In this document: positions 6,285 to 12,653 of the stretch, in pieces
How positions within the stretch are numbered: position 1 is the first letter of the stretch
Layout: the number at the start of each line of letters is the position of its first letter
Virus record (IMG/VR): IMGVR_UViG_3300020429_000018
Location: 1-21,060 of that record
Reading direction: 5' to 3' (one strand)
DNA from: a virus
DNA length: 21,060 nucleotides
Notes under the pieces: model-generated
Told to the model about the DNA's origin: nothing
Databases searched by the model: none
The model's input: only the letters and a program-made list of their open reading frames with translations
Translations under genes and position numbers: made by a program

Positions 6285-7360
6285 TGGCATATTTTAAATT
6301 CCTACCTAAAGTTTACGTAAGAAATAAGACTAGGGTTGATGGCACTCAACCATATGAACTAGCAGTAAACATTTTTAGACGCATTAAAGTAAGAGATGAC
6401 TTACAAGGTTCACTACTTGGTTTTATACAATATGAAATACAAGATGGAGAAAGACCAGACCAAGTTGCATTTAATATTTACAAAGATGCAGGACTTGATT
6501 GGGTTCTTCTCTTGGTAAATAATATTATAAATGTTAATGAAGACTGGCCAATGAATCGTGAAGATTTAATGGGTTATGTTCGAGATAAGTATGGTTCTGT
6601 AGAGGGAGTTAGTCACTATGAAACACAGGAATATAAAGATCCTAGTCTTGATCTCGTTCTACTTCCTGGTGGGATCACTGTTTCAGAGTCTTACCAATAT
6701 ACGAAACCCGATGGGTCCGTCCTTACAAAATCCCAATCTAGAAATTCTATATCCTACTACGACTACGAGTCCAAAATAAATGATACTAAAAGAAATATTT
6801 ACATTCTAAGACCACAATATCTAACAGATTTTATAGCAGAGTTTAGAAGATTAGCAAGGTATCTACCCAATGCTGAGGTAGATGTTGATGGTAACAAAAA
6901 GACTGAAGGGTCACTTGCAGAGGAGTTTATCGGACTACCTAGATATAATAGACCTAGACAAAGCACCGCGTCTACAGGTTCTGCATCAGGTGGTGGTTCT
7001 TCTACTGCGTTGATAGCATCAGGTGGTTCATCAGCAGCAACAGAAACAGCAACCACTTCAACATCATCAGGTGTAACAATAAGTACAACAGATACAGATG
7101 CCTCTTCCTCTACCACTTATAGTGATACATCATCTTCTAGTTCAAGTTCCTCGTCAAGCAGTGGAGGATACGGTTCATCGAGTTCATCGAGTTCATCAAG
7201 TTCTTCATCCTCAAGTGGATCGAGCAGTTCTAGTTCTTCTGGTAGTTCTTCTAGTTCTAGCGGGTCTTCGGGATCGTCGTCAGGATCATCAGGATCATCA
7301 GGATCTTCTGGCGGTGGATACGGTGGAGGATATGGCGGTGGATACGGTGGAGGGTACTAA
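6284..7360 (+). CDS. 53: Baseplate wedge protein gp53 with a long Ser/Gly/Tyr-rich C-terminal tail
   Basis: About 358 aa; T4 gp53 is 196 aa. Residues 1-220 carry the family features: MAYFKFLPKVYV, a LysM-like segment (IQDGERPDQVAFNIYKDAG), DWVLLLVNNIINVNEDWPM and YILRPQYLTDFIAEF. gp53 joins neighbouring wedges at the baseplate. From about residue 226 the sequence turns into Ser/Thr-rich, then nearly pure Ser with Gly and isolated Tyr, ending in GGYGGG repeats. The tail is in frame, without interruption, to TAA at 7358-7360, which overlaps the opposite gene's stop at 7357-7359. The tail is not needed for the gp53 fold and may be a flexible or adhesive extension on the baseplate rim. Confidence 0.85.
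   Translation: MAYFKFLPKVYVRNKTRVDGTQPYELAVNIFRRIKVRDDLQGSLLGFIQYEIQDGERPDQVAFNIYKDAGLDWVLLLVNNIINVNEDWPMNREDLMGYVRDKYGSVEGVSHYETQEYKDPSLDLVLLPGGITVSESYQYTKPDGSVLTKSQSRNSISYYDYESKINDTKRNIYILRPQYLTDFIAEFRRLARYLPNAEVDVDGNKKTEGSLAEEFIGLPRYNRPRQSTASTGSASGGGSSTALIASGGSSAATETATTSTSSGVTISTTDTDASSSTTYSDTSSSSSSSSSSSGGYGSSSSSSSSSSSSSSGSSSSSSSGSSSSSSGSSGSSSGSSGSSGSSGGGYGGGYGGGYGGGY
7126..7357 (+). repeat. Low-complexity Ser/Gly codon repeat inside gp53
   Basis: Tandem TCA/TCG/AGT/TCT serine codons (9-base units such as TCATCGAGT repeated at about 7166-7200), then GGA-TCA units, then a 12-base GGTGGATACGGT-like repeat at the end encoding GGYG. Mixed use of all six serine codons indicates selection for serine as well as slippage. 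Confidence 0.8.
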
Positions 7361-7602
7361 TCCAAACAGTAGTCCAACGCTTTTTTAGCAGTATCTTTTA
7401 ATCTCGGTCTCTTCCACGAAGCATAAGGAATAGTCACTAAAAATCCCAGAAGATCCGCATCAGGGTCCTCTGGGATTCCTATTGGTTCAACAAAAAATAT
7501 ACCTGCTCTTGCTACTACTTTCCATTGATTGACATCAACAAATCCCAACCCTCTTAAAGCACATTCTAATTTAAGAGAGTAGCATCCGTCGATTAGTTTC
7601 AT
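7357..7602 (-). CDS. Hypothetical small protein
   Basis: 81 aa, MKLIDGCYSLKLECALRGLG to KKALDYCLD. It starts at ATG 7602, immediately after the TAA of the exported protein gene at 7603, so it is the last gene of the minus-strand train. Its stop (7357-7359) overlaps the gp53 stop on the other strand by two bases. A hydrophobic core (WKVVARAGIFFVEPIGIP) and no membrane helix are seen. I do not recognise the family. Confidence 0.6.
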   Translation of the reverse strand: MKLIDGCYSLKLECALRGLGFVDVNQWKVVARAGIFFVEPIGIPEDPDADLLGFLVTIPYASWKRPRLKDTAKKALDYCLD

Positions 7603-7896
7603 TTAAAAGCACCAGTTGTCGTCTTTGTAAAAGTAACAGGGAACTCCGTGTTCGTTATACTCATTCGGTCTGAAGTATGGTACTCTTTGTGGTACCCAAC
7701 CGTAGTGATGGTGATGATAATCTCCCCATTCTCGTTTGGGTGCAGGACGATACCAACAGTTCCACTTTTCAAATGTTTTATCAAAAGCACAATGAGAAGG
7801 TTCGACTTCAAATTCTCCACTTCTTAGTCTAGTATGTGCTGATGCAACTTGAGGTGTAGCGATTGCTGCTACGAGCATTAGATGAAAGAGTTTCAT
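7603..7896 (-). CDS. Exported small His/Cys-containing protein
   Basis: 97 aa. Residues 1-20 (MKLFHLMLVAAIATPQVASA) form a clear Sec signal peptide with an ASA cleavage site, leaving a mature protein of 77 residues that starts with His. The mature part has four Cys (36, 47, 87, 96), a HHHH run at 61-64 and many aromatics (W46, W48, W57, Y60, Y65, W67). The four Cys could form two disulfides in the periplasm; the His run could bind metal. It overlaps the upstream oxygenase by four bases (ATGA). Secreted proteins are unusual in a lytic T4-like phage outside lysis and superinfection exclusion. No function is known to me; cell-envelope modification is only a guess. Confidence 0.65.
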   Translation of the reverse strand: MKLFHLMLVAAIATPQVASAHTRLRSGEFEVEPSHCAFDKTFEKWNCWYRPAPKREWGDYHHHHYGWVPQRVPYFRPNEYNEHGVPCYFYKDDNWCF

Positions 7897-8492
7897 AATG
7901 TAACTTCATTACCGTGTTCTGTACCTATTCTACCACGAATAAACACATCATATGCAATACATAGTCGCCAGTTTGTAGACTGGTTGCGTTCTGCCCTGTG
8001 TACTAACTGCGATGGAAACATCAACAGAGTTCCAGGTTCGGGTAGTATAGAAAATTGTTTAGCGGTTGCAGGAACAAATCCTACTACGTCTGGTTCCAAT
8101 GTAGGAACAAAACAGTTCTGATAATGTGCTCCCTTGTTAAAGAACAACCTTCCACTGTCAGGGTTACACATTATATAGTAAACACCACTCATTACAGAGT
8201 TGGTATGTGAATGCCAATCACAACTGTCTCCAGTTTTATGTGATGCTGCCCAAGATCTGACTATCTCCAGTTCAGTTGTACTCTTGACGAGCAGTGTATT
8301 ATAACACCAATCTTCTACTTGCTTCTGTATAAGATTGTAAACAGAAGGTAGAAAGTTTAAGATATTTTTTTCTTTTGAAATACTTTTAGTTTCAAATCTA
8401 TCCCACTCCATTGTATCGAGAATAGAAAGGGTGCCTTCTGGCACCCCAATATTTTCTTCAAAGACAGGAGTTGGAAATAACTCGTGCATCAT
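7893..8492 (-). CDS. 2OG-Fe(II) oxygenase family protein (first copy)
   Basis: 199 aa from ATG 8492 (MMHELFPTPVFEENIG), 14 bases after gp32. A W-x-(S/T)-x-x motif is followed by DWHSHTNSVMSGVYY (about 104-118), the iron-binding His region of the TIGR02466-like phage oxygenases, then LMFPSQLVHRAERN with the second His and NWRLCIAYDV with the Arg that holds 2-oxoglutarate. Enzymes of this family use 2-oxoglutarate, O2 and Fe(II) to hydroxylate substrates. The substrate in cyanophages is not known. The N-terminal coding region contains a terminator-like hairpin (8429-8446), which could limit its expression after gp32. A second, divergent family member lies at 15355-15975. Confidence 0.75.
   Translation of the reverse strand: MMHELFPTPVFEENIGVPEGTLSILDTMEWDRFETKSISKEKNILNFLPSVYNLIQKQVEDWCYNTLLVKSTTELEIVRSWAASHKTGDSCDWHSHTNSVMSGVYYIMCNPDSGRLFFNKGAHYQNCFVPTLEPDVVGFVPATAKQFSILPEPGTLLMFPSQLVHRAERNQSTNWRLCIAYDVFIRGRIGTEHGNEVTL
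8422..8446 (-). terminator. Intrinsic terminator-like hairpin just downstream of gp32
   Basis: On the minus strand GGGTGCC-AGAA-GGCACCC (8446 to 8429) forms a perfect 7-bp stem with a 4-base loop, followed by TTTCTATT. It lies about 60 bases past the gp32 stop and inside the first codons of the 2OG oxygenase gene. The T-run is short, so partial termination is more likely than full. Confidence 0.4.
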
Positions 8493-8506
8493 AGGGTATC
8501 AAACTA

Positions 8507-9439
8507 TTAATCTTCCTCTGCGAGTTTCTGGAAGAAACTTAACGCATCGTCCTCCTCCTCTTTAGCAGCAGGAGTTGTTGCAGACGCAGCAGTTTTTGTT
8601 GCTGAGAATGACTCAACCTCTTCCTTCCAATTTGTGTTTGGAACAGGGGTTTCTGTGATATTTGATGTGTAGTCTGTATCGAATGAGGTTGGTTGAACTG
8701 ACTGTCCAAGAACTGTCTTAAGACGTTCCTCCAACTCCTCATAAGTTTTGAAATTAGATTCATCAGTAAACTCCTTTAGAGAGTAACTACTGTTATAAAT
8801 CTCCTCTAACTTAGAGTCATCAAAGTTACCTAATGTGCTAGGTGTATTGAATGATGAGTCATCATAGTTCCAGTAACCTGCAACTTGTTTGATCTTTAAT
8901 TTAAAGTCTGCACCTTTCCAAAGATCAAATGGATTGATTGCGGGTTGTGGATCGTAATCATTCTCATCTGGTTGCATACGTGCAGTAAGTTTATCAAAGA
9001 TACGTTTACCAAATTTGTATAAGAATACTTGACCTTCATTCTCTGGATTTAGAGGGTCTTTGATAACGTAGATGTTTGTGTAGTAAGAAAGTTTTCTCTT
9101 TTGCTTACGTGCTATCTCTTTGTCTGATTCTTTTCCACTATTCCAAAGCATAGAATTGTGTGCACTAATAGGGCATTTCTTCCCTAGAGTAGTTAAAGAA
9201 TTTTCAATGAACCAACCTCCAGGTCCTTGGAATGCGTGACTCCAAACCTGTGCCCAAGGGAGTTCACTCTCTCCTTGTGGTGGTACAAAACGAATGATAG
9301 CAAAACCATTTCCTGACTTATCAACACCTGGTTTCCAGAAACGTTCGTCAGATTTGTTTCCTTTACTGTTCATTTTATTGATCTCTTTTGTAAGAGATGC
9401 AAAGTTACCAGATGATTTTTTTAAACTTGCGAATGACAT
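8507..9439 (-). CDS. 32: Single-stranded DNA-binding protein gp32
   Basis: 310 aa from ATG 9439 (MSFASLKKSSGNFASLTKE), preferred over upstream in-frame starts because gp32 of T4-like phages opens with a short basic motif (KKSS here) needed for cooperative binding. The core shows FAIIRFVPP, then SYYTNIYVIKDPLNPENEG and FLYKFGKRIFDKL, matching the T4 segments SYWANILVVKDPAAPENEG and FKYRFGKKIWDKI as I recall them. KIKQVAGYWNYDDSSF follows. The C-terminus is acidic (KEEEDDALSFFQKLAEED), as in T4, where it contacts replication proteins. The zinc-binding region seems altered: one Cys (C89) with Ser where T4 has two other Cys. gp32 coats single-stranded DNA in replication, recombination and repair. 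A late-type promoter lies at 9497-9504 and the leader has a possible autoregulatory structure. Confidence 0.92.
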   Translation of the reverse strand: MSFASLKKSSGNFASLTKEINKMNSKGNKSDERFWKPGVDKSGNGFAIIRFVPPQGESELPWAQVWSHAFQGPGGWFIENSLTTLGKKCPISAHNSMLWNSGKESDKEIARKQKRKLSYYTNIYVIKDPLNPENEGQVFLYKFGKRIFDKLTARMQPDENDYDPQPAINPFDLWKGADFKLKIKQVAGYWNYDDSSFNTPSTLGNFDDSKLEEIYNSSYSLKEFTDESNFKTYEELEERLKTVLGQSVQPTSFDTDYTSNITETPVPNTNWKEEVESFSATKTAASATTPAAKEEEDDALSFFQKLAEED

Positions 9440-9490
9440 AATTAGTCTGTTGTTTGTGTGTTGTATGTTTTTACTACCCCATAAGGGTAA
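9440..9490 (-). promoter_or_regulatory. gp32 mRNA leader: 5' hairpin plus unstructured A/C-rich tract
   Basis: If transcription starts 6-7 bases after CATAAATA (9497-9504), the message begins near 9490. It opens with a hairpin TACCC-TTATG-GGGTA (9489 to 9475), followed by about 35 bases of A/C-rich, G-poor sequence up to the ATG with no strong Shine-Dalgarno. T4 gp32 represses its own mRNA by binding cooperatively to an unstructured leader bounded by a 5' pseudoknot. The layout here is similar in plan, not in sequence. Confidence 0.4.
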
Positions 9491-9495
9491 CATAA

Positions 9496-9837
9496 TTATT
9501 TATGTGCGTCAAGTTCCCTTCTCCAAGAGTGTAAGCGTTTCTCCATATCTTCTAAGACTTCTTCAATTCGCTTGCCACCACTATAGATTTCAGTCATTTG
9601 ATCTATACGAATCTTGACTTCTTCTGCTTCTTTATCTTCCAATGCCATCAACTGTAACCTACCGTAGAAGATCTTTTGTTTAGCGATAAGTTCTAATGTT
9701 TTTACGATATGTTCTTTCTTTTCCTCTGGTTTCATCAAAGGAAATCTAACAGAAAGATCATACAAATCTTTGTAGAGTTGTTGCATATTCTCCAACTCTT
9801 CTTTGATTACATCTGACTCATAAAATGGTTGTGTCAT
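9496..9837 (-). CDS. DUF1825 family protein (cyanobacterial/cyanophage)
   Basis: 113 aa, ATG at 9837 overlapping gp33's stop (ATGA). FYESDVIKEELENMQQLYKD, a K-Q-K-I-F-Y-x-R motif and an SGGKRIEEVLEDMEKRL segment match the DUF1825 family as I recall it from cyanobacteria and cyanophages. It is all helical and charged, with no membrane segment, so probably cytoplasmic. Function is unknown. It sits exactly between gp33 and gp32, the slot held by the helicase loader gene 59 in T4, which suggests but does not prove a role near replication or late transcription. Likely host-derived. Confidence 0.75.
   Translation of the reverse strand: MTQPFYESDVIKEELENMQQLYKDLYDLSVRFPLMKPEEKKEHIVKTLELIAKQKIFYGRLQLMALEDKEAEEVKIRIDQMTEIYSGGKRIEEVLEDMEKRLHSWRRELDAHK
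9497..9504 (-). promoter_or_regulatory. Late-type promoter CATAAATA for gp32, overlapping the DUF1825 stop codon
   Basis: CATAAATA on the minus strand, where CAT AAA TAA are the last His-Lys-stop codons of the DUF1825 gene. It is 57 bases upstream of the gp32 ATG. Fits NATAAATA. Confidence 0.55.
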
Positions 9838-10079
9838 AATGGTAATACTCCTCTGCTAGTTTTTTTAACGTAATTTAATTGTTGTGCATTGTATTTAATC
9901 TTGTCTTTAAGTGGACGAGATATTAATTTGTTTACAGTTTCAATCTCGATGTCATATTCATCGCAGACAACTACAACTGCATCAATATAGTTGGTAAGTC
10001 CATTGCTATTTTTGACAACTTCCTCTACCATTCCTGAGAATTTCGCTTGTGTCATAAATTTGTCTTTAAATTCTTTCAT
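9834..10079 (-). CDS. 33: Late transcription coactivator gp33
   Basis: 81 aa, ATG at 10079 overlapping the nuclease stop. T4 gp33 is 112 aa. This one lacks the first 30 or so residues but retains the helical core: MVEEVVKNSNGLTNYIDAVV, CDEYDIEIETVNKLI, LKDKIKYNAQQLNYV, and a C-terminal GVLPL tail comparable to the hydrophobic-acidic end by which T4 gp33 binds the sliding clamp. gp33 links the clamp gp45 to the beta flap of RNA polymerase and so activates late promoters read by gp55. The C-terminal tail has lost the acidic residues of T4 (DFLL), so clamp binding may differ. Gene order with gp32 supports the name. Confidence 0.75.
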   Translation of the reverse strand: MKEFKDKFMTQAKFSGMVEEVVKNSNGLTNYIDAVVVVCDEYDIEIETVNKLISRPLKDKIKYNAQQLNYVKKTSRGVLPL

Positions 10080-10756
10080 TTGATTGTAGACATAAAGTCA
10101 TCGATGTATGATCTGAGAAGATCGTAGTAGTGATCTGGATTCTTTTCAAAGACTTGAATAGTTCCATCTTCTACTGCTACAATAGTGACTATTTTGTTGA
10201 TGGGAACCCCACATCTTTCATAATACATAACTGCGTAAGCAGTTTCTTGAACGAAATAATTTTCAATCCACATTTCTTTCTTAGGTTTCGTTGACGTTTT
10301 AAAGTCAATGACAGATAACTCACCGTCAAATTCTGCTATGCAGTCAACGCGACCAGAAATGCGAAGATAATCGCTGTAGAGACAACTCTCCAGAAGGTGT
10401 ATGTTATTGATCCTATTAAGTTCCTCACGGGAGGACTGAAAAAGATAAGTAGCAAGAGGATTAGTTTCATCGAATGCAACTGGTTCGTTCTTCAAATAAC
10501 ATTCTACCATATTATGAAACTTATTGCCACGTGAAGTAGCAGCACTTGAAATTTTTGTTGCTTGCTTTTCACCGACACGTTTTCTCCATCTAATAATAGA
10601 ATCCTTCTTACGATGACTTGTGATAGTCGTGATAGAAGGATACCATTTGTTCTCTGCAACTTCATAGAGTCTTAAACCAGACTTCTTTGTCACAGAATTT
10701 ATTTCATTAATAGGTTTTGGAGGACCTATTGTTTTAAATACATTTTTAGAGACCAA
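10076..10756 (-). CDS. PD-(D/E)xK exonuclease, MGME1/RecB-like
   Basis: 226 aa from a TTG start at 10756. The start is supported by AAGGTG ending four bases upstream and no in-frame ATG before conserved sequence; it overlaps the phoH 3' end by 11 bases. Motifs: RGNKFHNMVE (77-85, the G-x-x-x-H-x-x-x-E of RecB/MGME1 nucleases), SGRVDCIAEF with Asp138, then VIDFKTS with Asp151 and Lys153, then QETAYAVMYYE with Gln170 and Tyr174. These form the PD-(D/E)xK core and the QxxxY motif of the RecB subgroup. Such enzymes digest single-stranded DNA ends in a metal-dependent manner. In this cluster it probably trims recombination or replication intermediates, possibly in place of T4 dexA. Confidence 0.8.
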   Translation of the reverse strand: MVSKNVFKTIGPPKPINEINSVTKKSGLRLYEVAENKWYPSITTITSHRKKDSIIRWRKRVGEKQATKISSAATSRGNKFHNMVECYLKNEPVAFDETNPLATYLFQSSREELNRINNIHLLESCLYSDYLRISGRVDCIAEFDGELSVIDFKTSTKPKKEMWIENYFVQETAYAVMYYERCGVPINKIVTIVAVEDGTIQVFEKNPDHYYDLLRSYIDDFMSTIK

Positions 10757-11498
10757 GATTCACCTTTGAAATTAAGTATTCTCTTACGAGTCCTGATCTA
10801 ACAATATCATCTATGCCAAATTCAACTGTATCGAATGATGGCATTGTTTGCAAGATCTTCATAAAGTCTAAGACTCCATTGCGTTCATTGCTTTTAATCA
10901 AATCAGATTGTGTGTAGTCACCTGAGAAAATAATCTTAGAGTTCTGACCAACACGAGTTATTATACTATCTAATTCGTGAAAGTTCAAGTTACTGAACTC
11001 ATCAACGATTATTACACAATTATCTAATGTCGTTCCACGTATGAATGATGTAGACCAAAAGGATATTGTCTCCTGTGATCTTAAATTGTCGTACAACATT
11101 TCAAACGCAGCATCATCTGGCATCTGAAACATATACTTTACCATATTTTTGTATGGTATTTGATATAAGTTTGACTTGTCCTCGTGATCTCCAGGTAGAA
11201 AACCAATCTCTCTCGTAGGTACAAGAGACCTAACCATATATACTTTTTCATATGGAGTAGTAGGTTCTAACACTTCTTTGAGTGCTAGGTACAAACTAAT
11301 AAAAGTTTTACCAGTACCCGCAGCACCGTGTAAAACTAGATTCTTTCCCTCAGCATAAGACTTGAAGACTATCTCTTGGTTGTCCCCAATAGGTTCGATC
11401 ACTTTAAGGTGATCCAGATTGATAGGTTTCTTTCTTCTCATAAATTTAGCACTTCTGCTGTTGTTCTGAGATGTTGTCTTTCGCTTTTTAACAGGCAT
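10746..11498 (-). CDS. phoH: PhoH-like P-loop ATPase
   Basis: 250 aa, ATG at 11498. A Lys/Arg-rich N-terminus (MPVKKRKTTS...RRKK) precedes the Walker A motif GAAGTGKT (58-65) and a Walker B stretch CVIIVDEFSN (about 165), followed by a sensor-like FSGDYTQSDL. This is the PhoH arrangement. phoH is common in marine phages and often tied to the phosphate regulon of the host, though its real role is unclear; recent work links PhoH-like domains to RNA/DNA unwinding. Here it sits in the replication train next to a nuclease and gp33, which fits nucleic-acid work. Confidence 0.9.
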   Translation of the reverse strand: MPVKKRKTTSQNNSRSAKFMRRKKPINLDHLKVIEPIGDNQEIVFKSYAEGKNLVLHGAAGTGKTFISLYLALKEVLEPTTPYEKVYMVRSLVPTREIGFLPGDHEDKSNLYQIPYKNMVKYMFQMPDDAAFEMLYDNLRSQETISFWSTSFIRGTTLDNCVIIVDEFSNLNFHELDSIITRVGQNSKIIFSGDYTQSDLIKSNERNGVLDFMKILQTMPSFDTVEFGIDDIVRSGLVREYLISKVNLGL

Positions 11499-11500
11499 AA

Positions 11501-11731
11501 TTAAGTGTAGTTTGACAAGTTAGCAGTAGGATGATCTGCTTGGATTTTAGACATCACTTCTTTAAATCCATCAGATTGTTTTGGAGTACCATACATCGTT
11601 GCAGGTGTTTGATTTCCAAAATACCTTTCCATCTCTGGATGCTCGTCTTTGTATTTATCGAGTTCTGTCATAGACATTTTTAACTCAATAATCTCACCAG
11701 TTTCTTTGTTTTTAAAATCGTATGAAGGCAT
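11501..11731 (-). CDS. Small protein with FmdB-like N-terminus lacking the zinc cysteines
   Basis: 76 aa. The start MPSYDFKNKETGEIIELKMS resembles the FmdB/zinc-ribbon opening M-P-x-Y-x-F-x-C-x-x-C-G-x-x-F-E, but both cysteines of the first knuckle are replaced (N8, E10) and no other Cys is present. The rest (ELDKYKDEHPEMERYFG...) is polar and helical. The ATG at 11731 overlaps the TAA of the next upstream gene by one base. The protein could keep the fold without metal, or be unrelated. No function is known to me. Confidence 0.6.
   Translation of the reverse strand: MPSYDFKNKETGEIIELKMSMTELDKYKDEHPEMERYFGNQTPATMYGTPKQSDGFKEVMSKIQADHPTANLSNYT
11652..11659 (-). promoter_or_regulatory. Putative late-type promoter GATAAATA upstream of phoH
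   Basis: GATAAATA on the minus strand, inside the 76-aa gene about 150 bases upstream of phoH. It fits NATAAATA but has only coding context, so chance is possible. Confidence 0.3.
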
Positions 11732-11922
11732 TAATGTTTTCGTAGTTGTTTAGTTTTGTGTCTTATGTATCTGACTTGAACATTAATTAAGTTAAGTCTT
11801 GTTCTTATTATAGCATACTTTAGTTCTAGTCTCACGTAGTCTACAAATTTGTAGAACGGATCAAACCCATCAGTAATGGCGATGAGCATTACAACTAGCA
11901 AACAAGTATAGAGTGTGTACAT
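11731..11922 (-). CDS. Small membrane protein
   Basis: 63 aa, MYTLYTCLLVVMLIAITDGF with a single N-terminal membrane helix (about residues 4-17), followed by a basic amphipathic tail (YAIIRTRLNLINVQVRYIRH...KQLRKH). Start and stop overlap both neighbours by one base, so it is held in the operon between thyX and the FmdB-like gene. I do not know the family. The basic tail suggests an N-out/C-in single-pass protein. Confidence 0.55.
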   Translation of the reverse strand: MYTLYTCLLVVMLIAITDGFDPFYKFVDYVRLELKYAIIRTRLNLINVQVRYIRHKTKQLRKH

Positions 11923-12653
11923 TAGTCTATTTTGAGACAGGGTTGAAGATCTCGCCAGTAGTCTTCTTCGGGACAGTCACAATCTTCTTGACACCATCCT
12001 AGTGCTCTAGAGATAGTAGGGAAGTTGCAAATGAAATGGTCTTTGCATAATTTTGCAATGTCCATATGCTCTTTTTGTGTACCGTGTCCAGTTCGTAGTT
12101 CGATATAATGTATCCAAGAACGAAGTGAACCTGTCATATAGATACGAGTCGGTGTTGCCAATGGCAATACAAATCTCGCACACTCTTTTGCTACACCTTT
12201 CTTTAATAGCATAGCATATACATCTTGAGCATCTTTAAATAACTCTCCGATAACACGGTTCATCTTATCTACTTCAACAGGATCAAGATCATCAATAGAG
12301 TTTTGACGATTCTTATCATCCTGACGACGTAGATCTGGTAAAGGAATCTTATCTGTTAGTAGATTTGTGTCTGCATATCGTTGAGAAAATTCCTGATAAG
12401 TAAATGAACGATGTCTTAGTATTTGTGCAGCGATTGCTCTTGTTGTATTAATTTCAAGAGTCATTGTTGCTTGCTCAAACACAGACCAATGACCGTGCTT
12501 AATGCAATACTCTAATAGTTTTTCAACTTTAGGATTGTCTTGATTATTAGGATTAGATACTCTTGCGATATATCCTATCGTTTTCTCAGCGTCAGGTGTT
12601 GTGCTTACAAGGCACACTGATGCGTGAGACAAGGGTTTCATTGTACTGGTCAT
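11922..12653 (-). CDS. thyX: Flavin-dependent thymidylate synthase ThyX
   Basis: 243 aa from ATG 12653, chosen because it overlaps the upstream stop as ATGA; an ATG at 12665 would overlap further. The diagnostic ThyX signature RHRxxxxxxxS reads RHRSFTYQEFS at residues 80-90, followed by QRY. The downstream core contains AKECARFVLPLATPTRIYMTGS and LRTGHGTQKEHMDIA. ThyX makes dTMP from dUMP using FAD and methylene-tetrahydrofolate, supplying DNA precursors. A C-terminal Cys-rich stretch (WCQEDCDCPEEDYW) extends beyond the usual core. It is upstream of phoH in the nucleotide/replication train. Confidence 0.92.
   Translation of the reverse strand: MTSTMKPLSHASVCLVSTTPDAEKTIGYIARVSNPNNQDNPKVEKLLEYCIKHGHWSVFEQATMTLEINTTRAIAAQILRHRSFTYQEFSQRYADTNLLTDKIPLPDLRRQDDKNRQNSIDDLDPVEVDKMNRVIGELFKDAQDVYAMLLKKGVAKECARFVLPLATPTRIYMTGSLRSWIHYIELRTGHGTQKEHMDIAKLCKDHFICNFPTISRALGWCQEDCDCPEEDYWRDLQPCLKID

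Noticed and set aside
7126-7357. CRISPR array or tandem repeat element
   Set aside because: The repeats have no regular spacers and lie in frame within gp53; they are codon repeats for Ser/Gly/Tyr.
6799-7388. Frames opposite or out of phase with the gp53 tail (minus 6799-7116 and plus 7098-7388)
   Set aside because: Their residue runs (VEEEASVSVV; VHRVHRVHQ) are by-products of repeated serine and glycine codons in gp53.
7599-7820. 73-codon minus frame overlapping the exported protein gene
   Set aside because: It lies within the 97-aa gene, which has a clear signal peptide and ATGA overlaps with both neighbours; the 73-codon frame has neither.
7603-7896. Reading the mature N-terminal His as an LPMO-type copper brace
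   Set aside because: The protein is too short and lacks any other feature of that fold that I can identify.
8539-8763. 74-codon minus frame inside gp32
   Set aside because: Gln/Leu-rich out-of-phase reading of the gp32 C-terminus; no start context.
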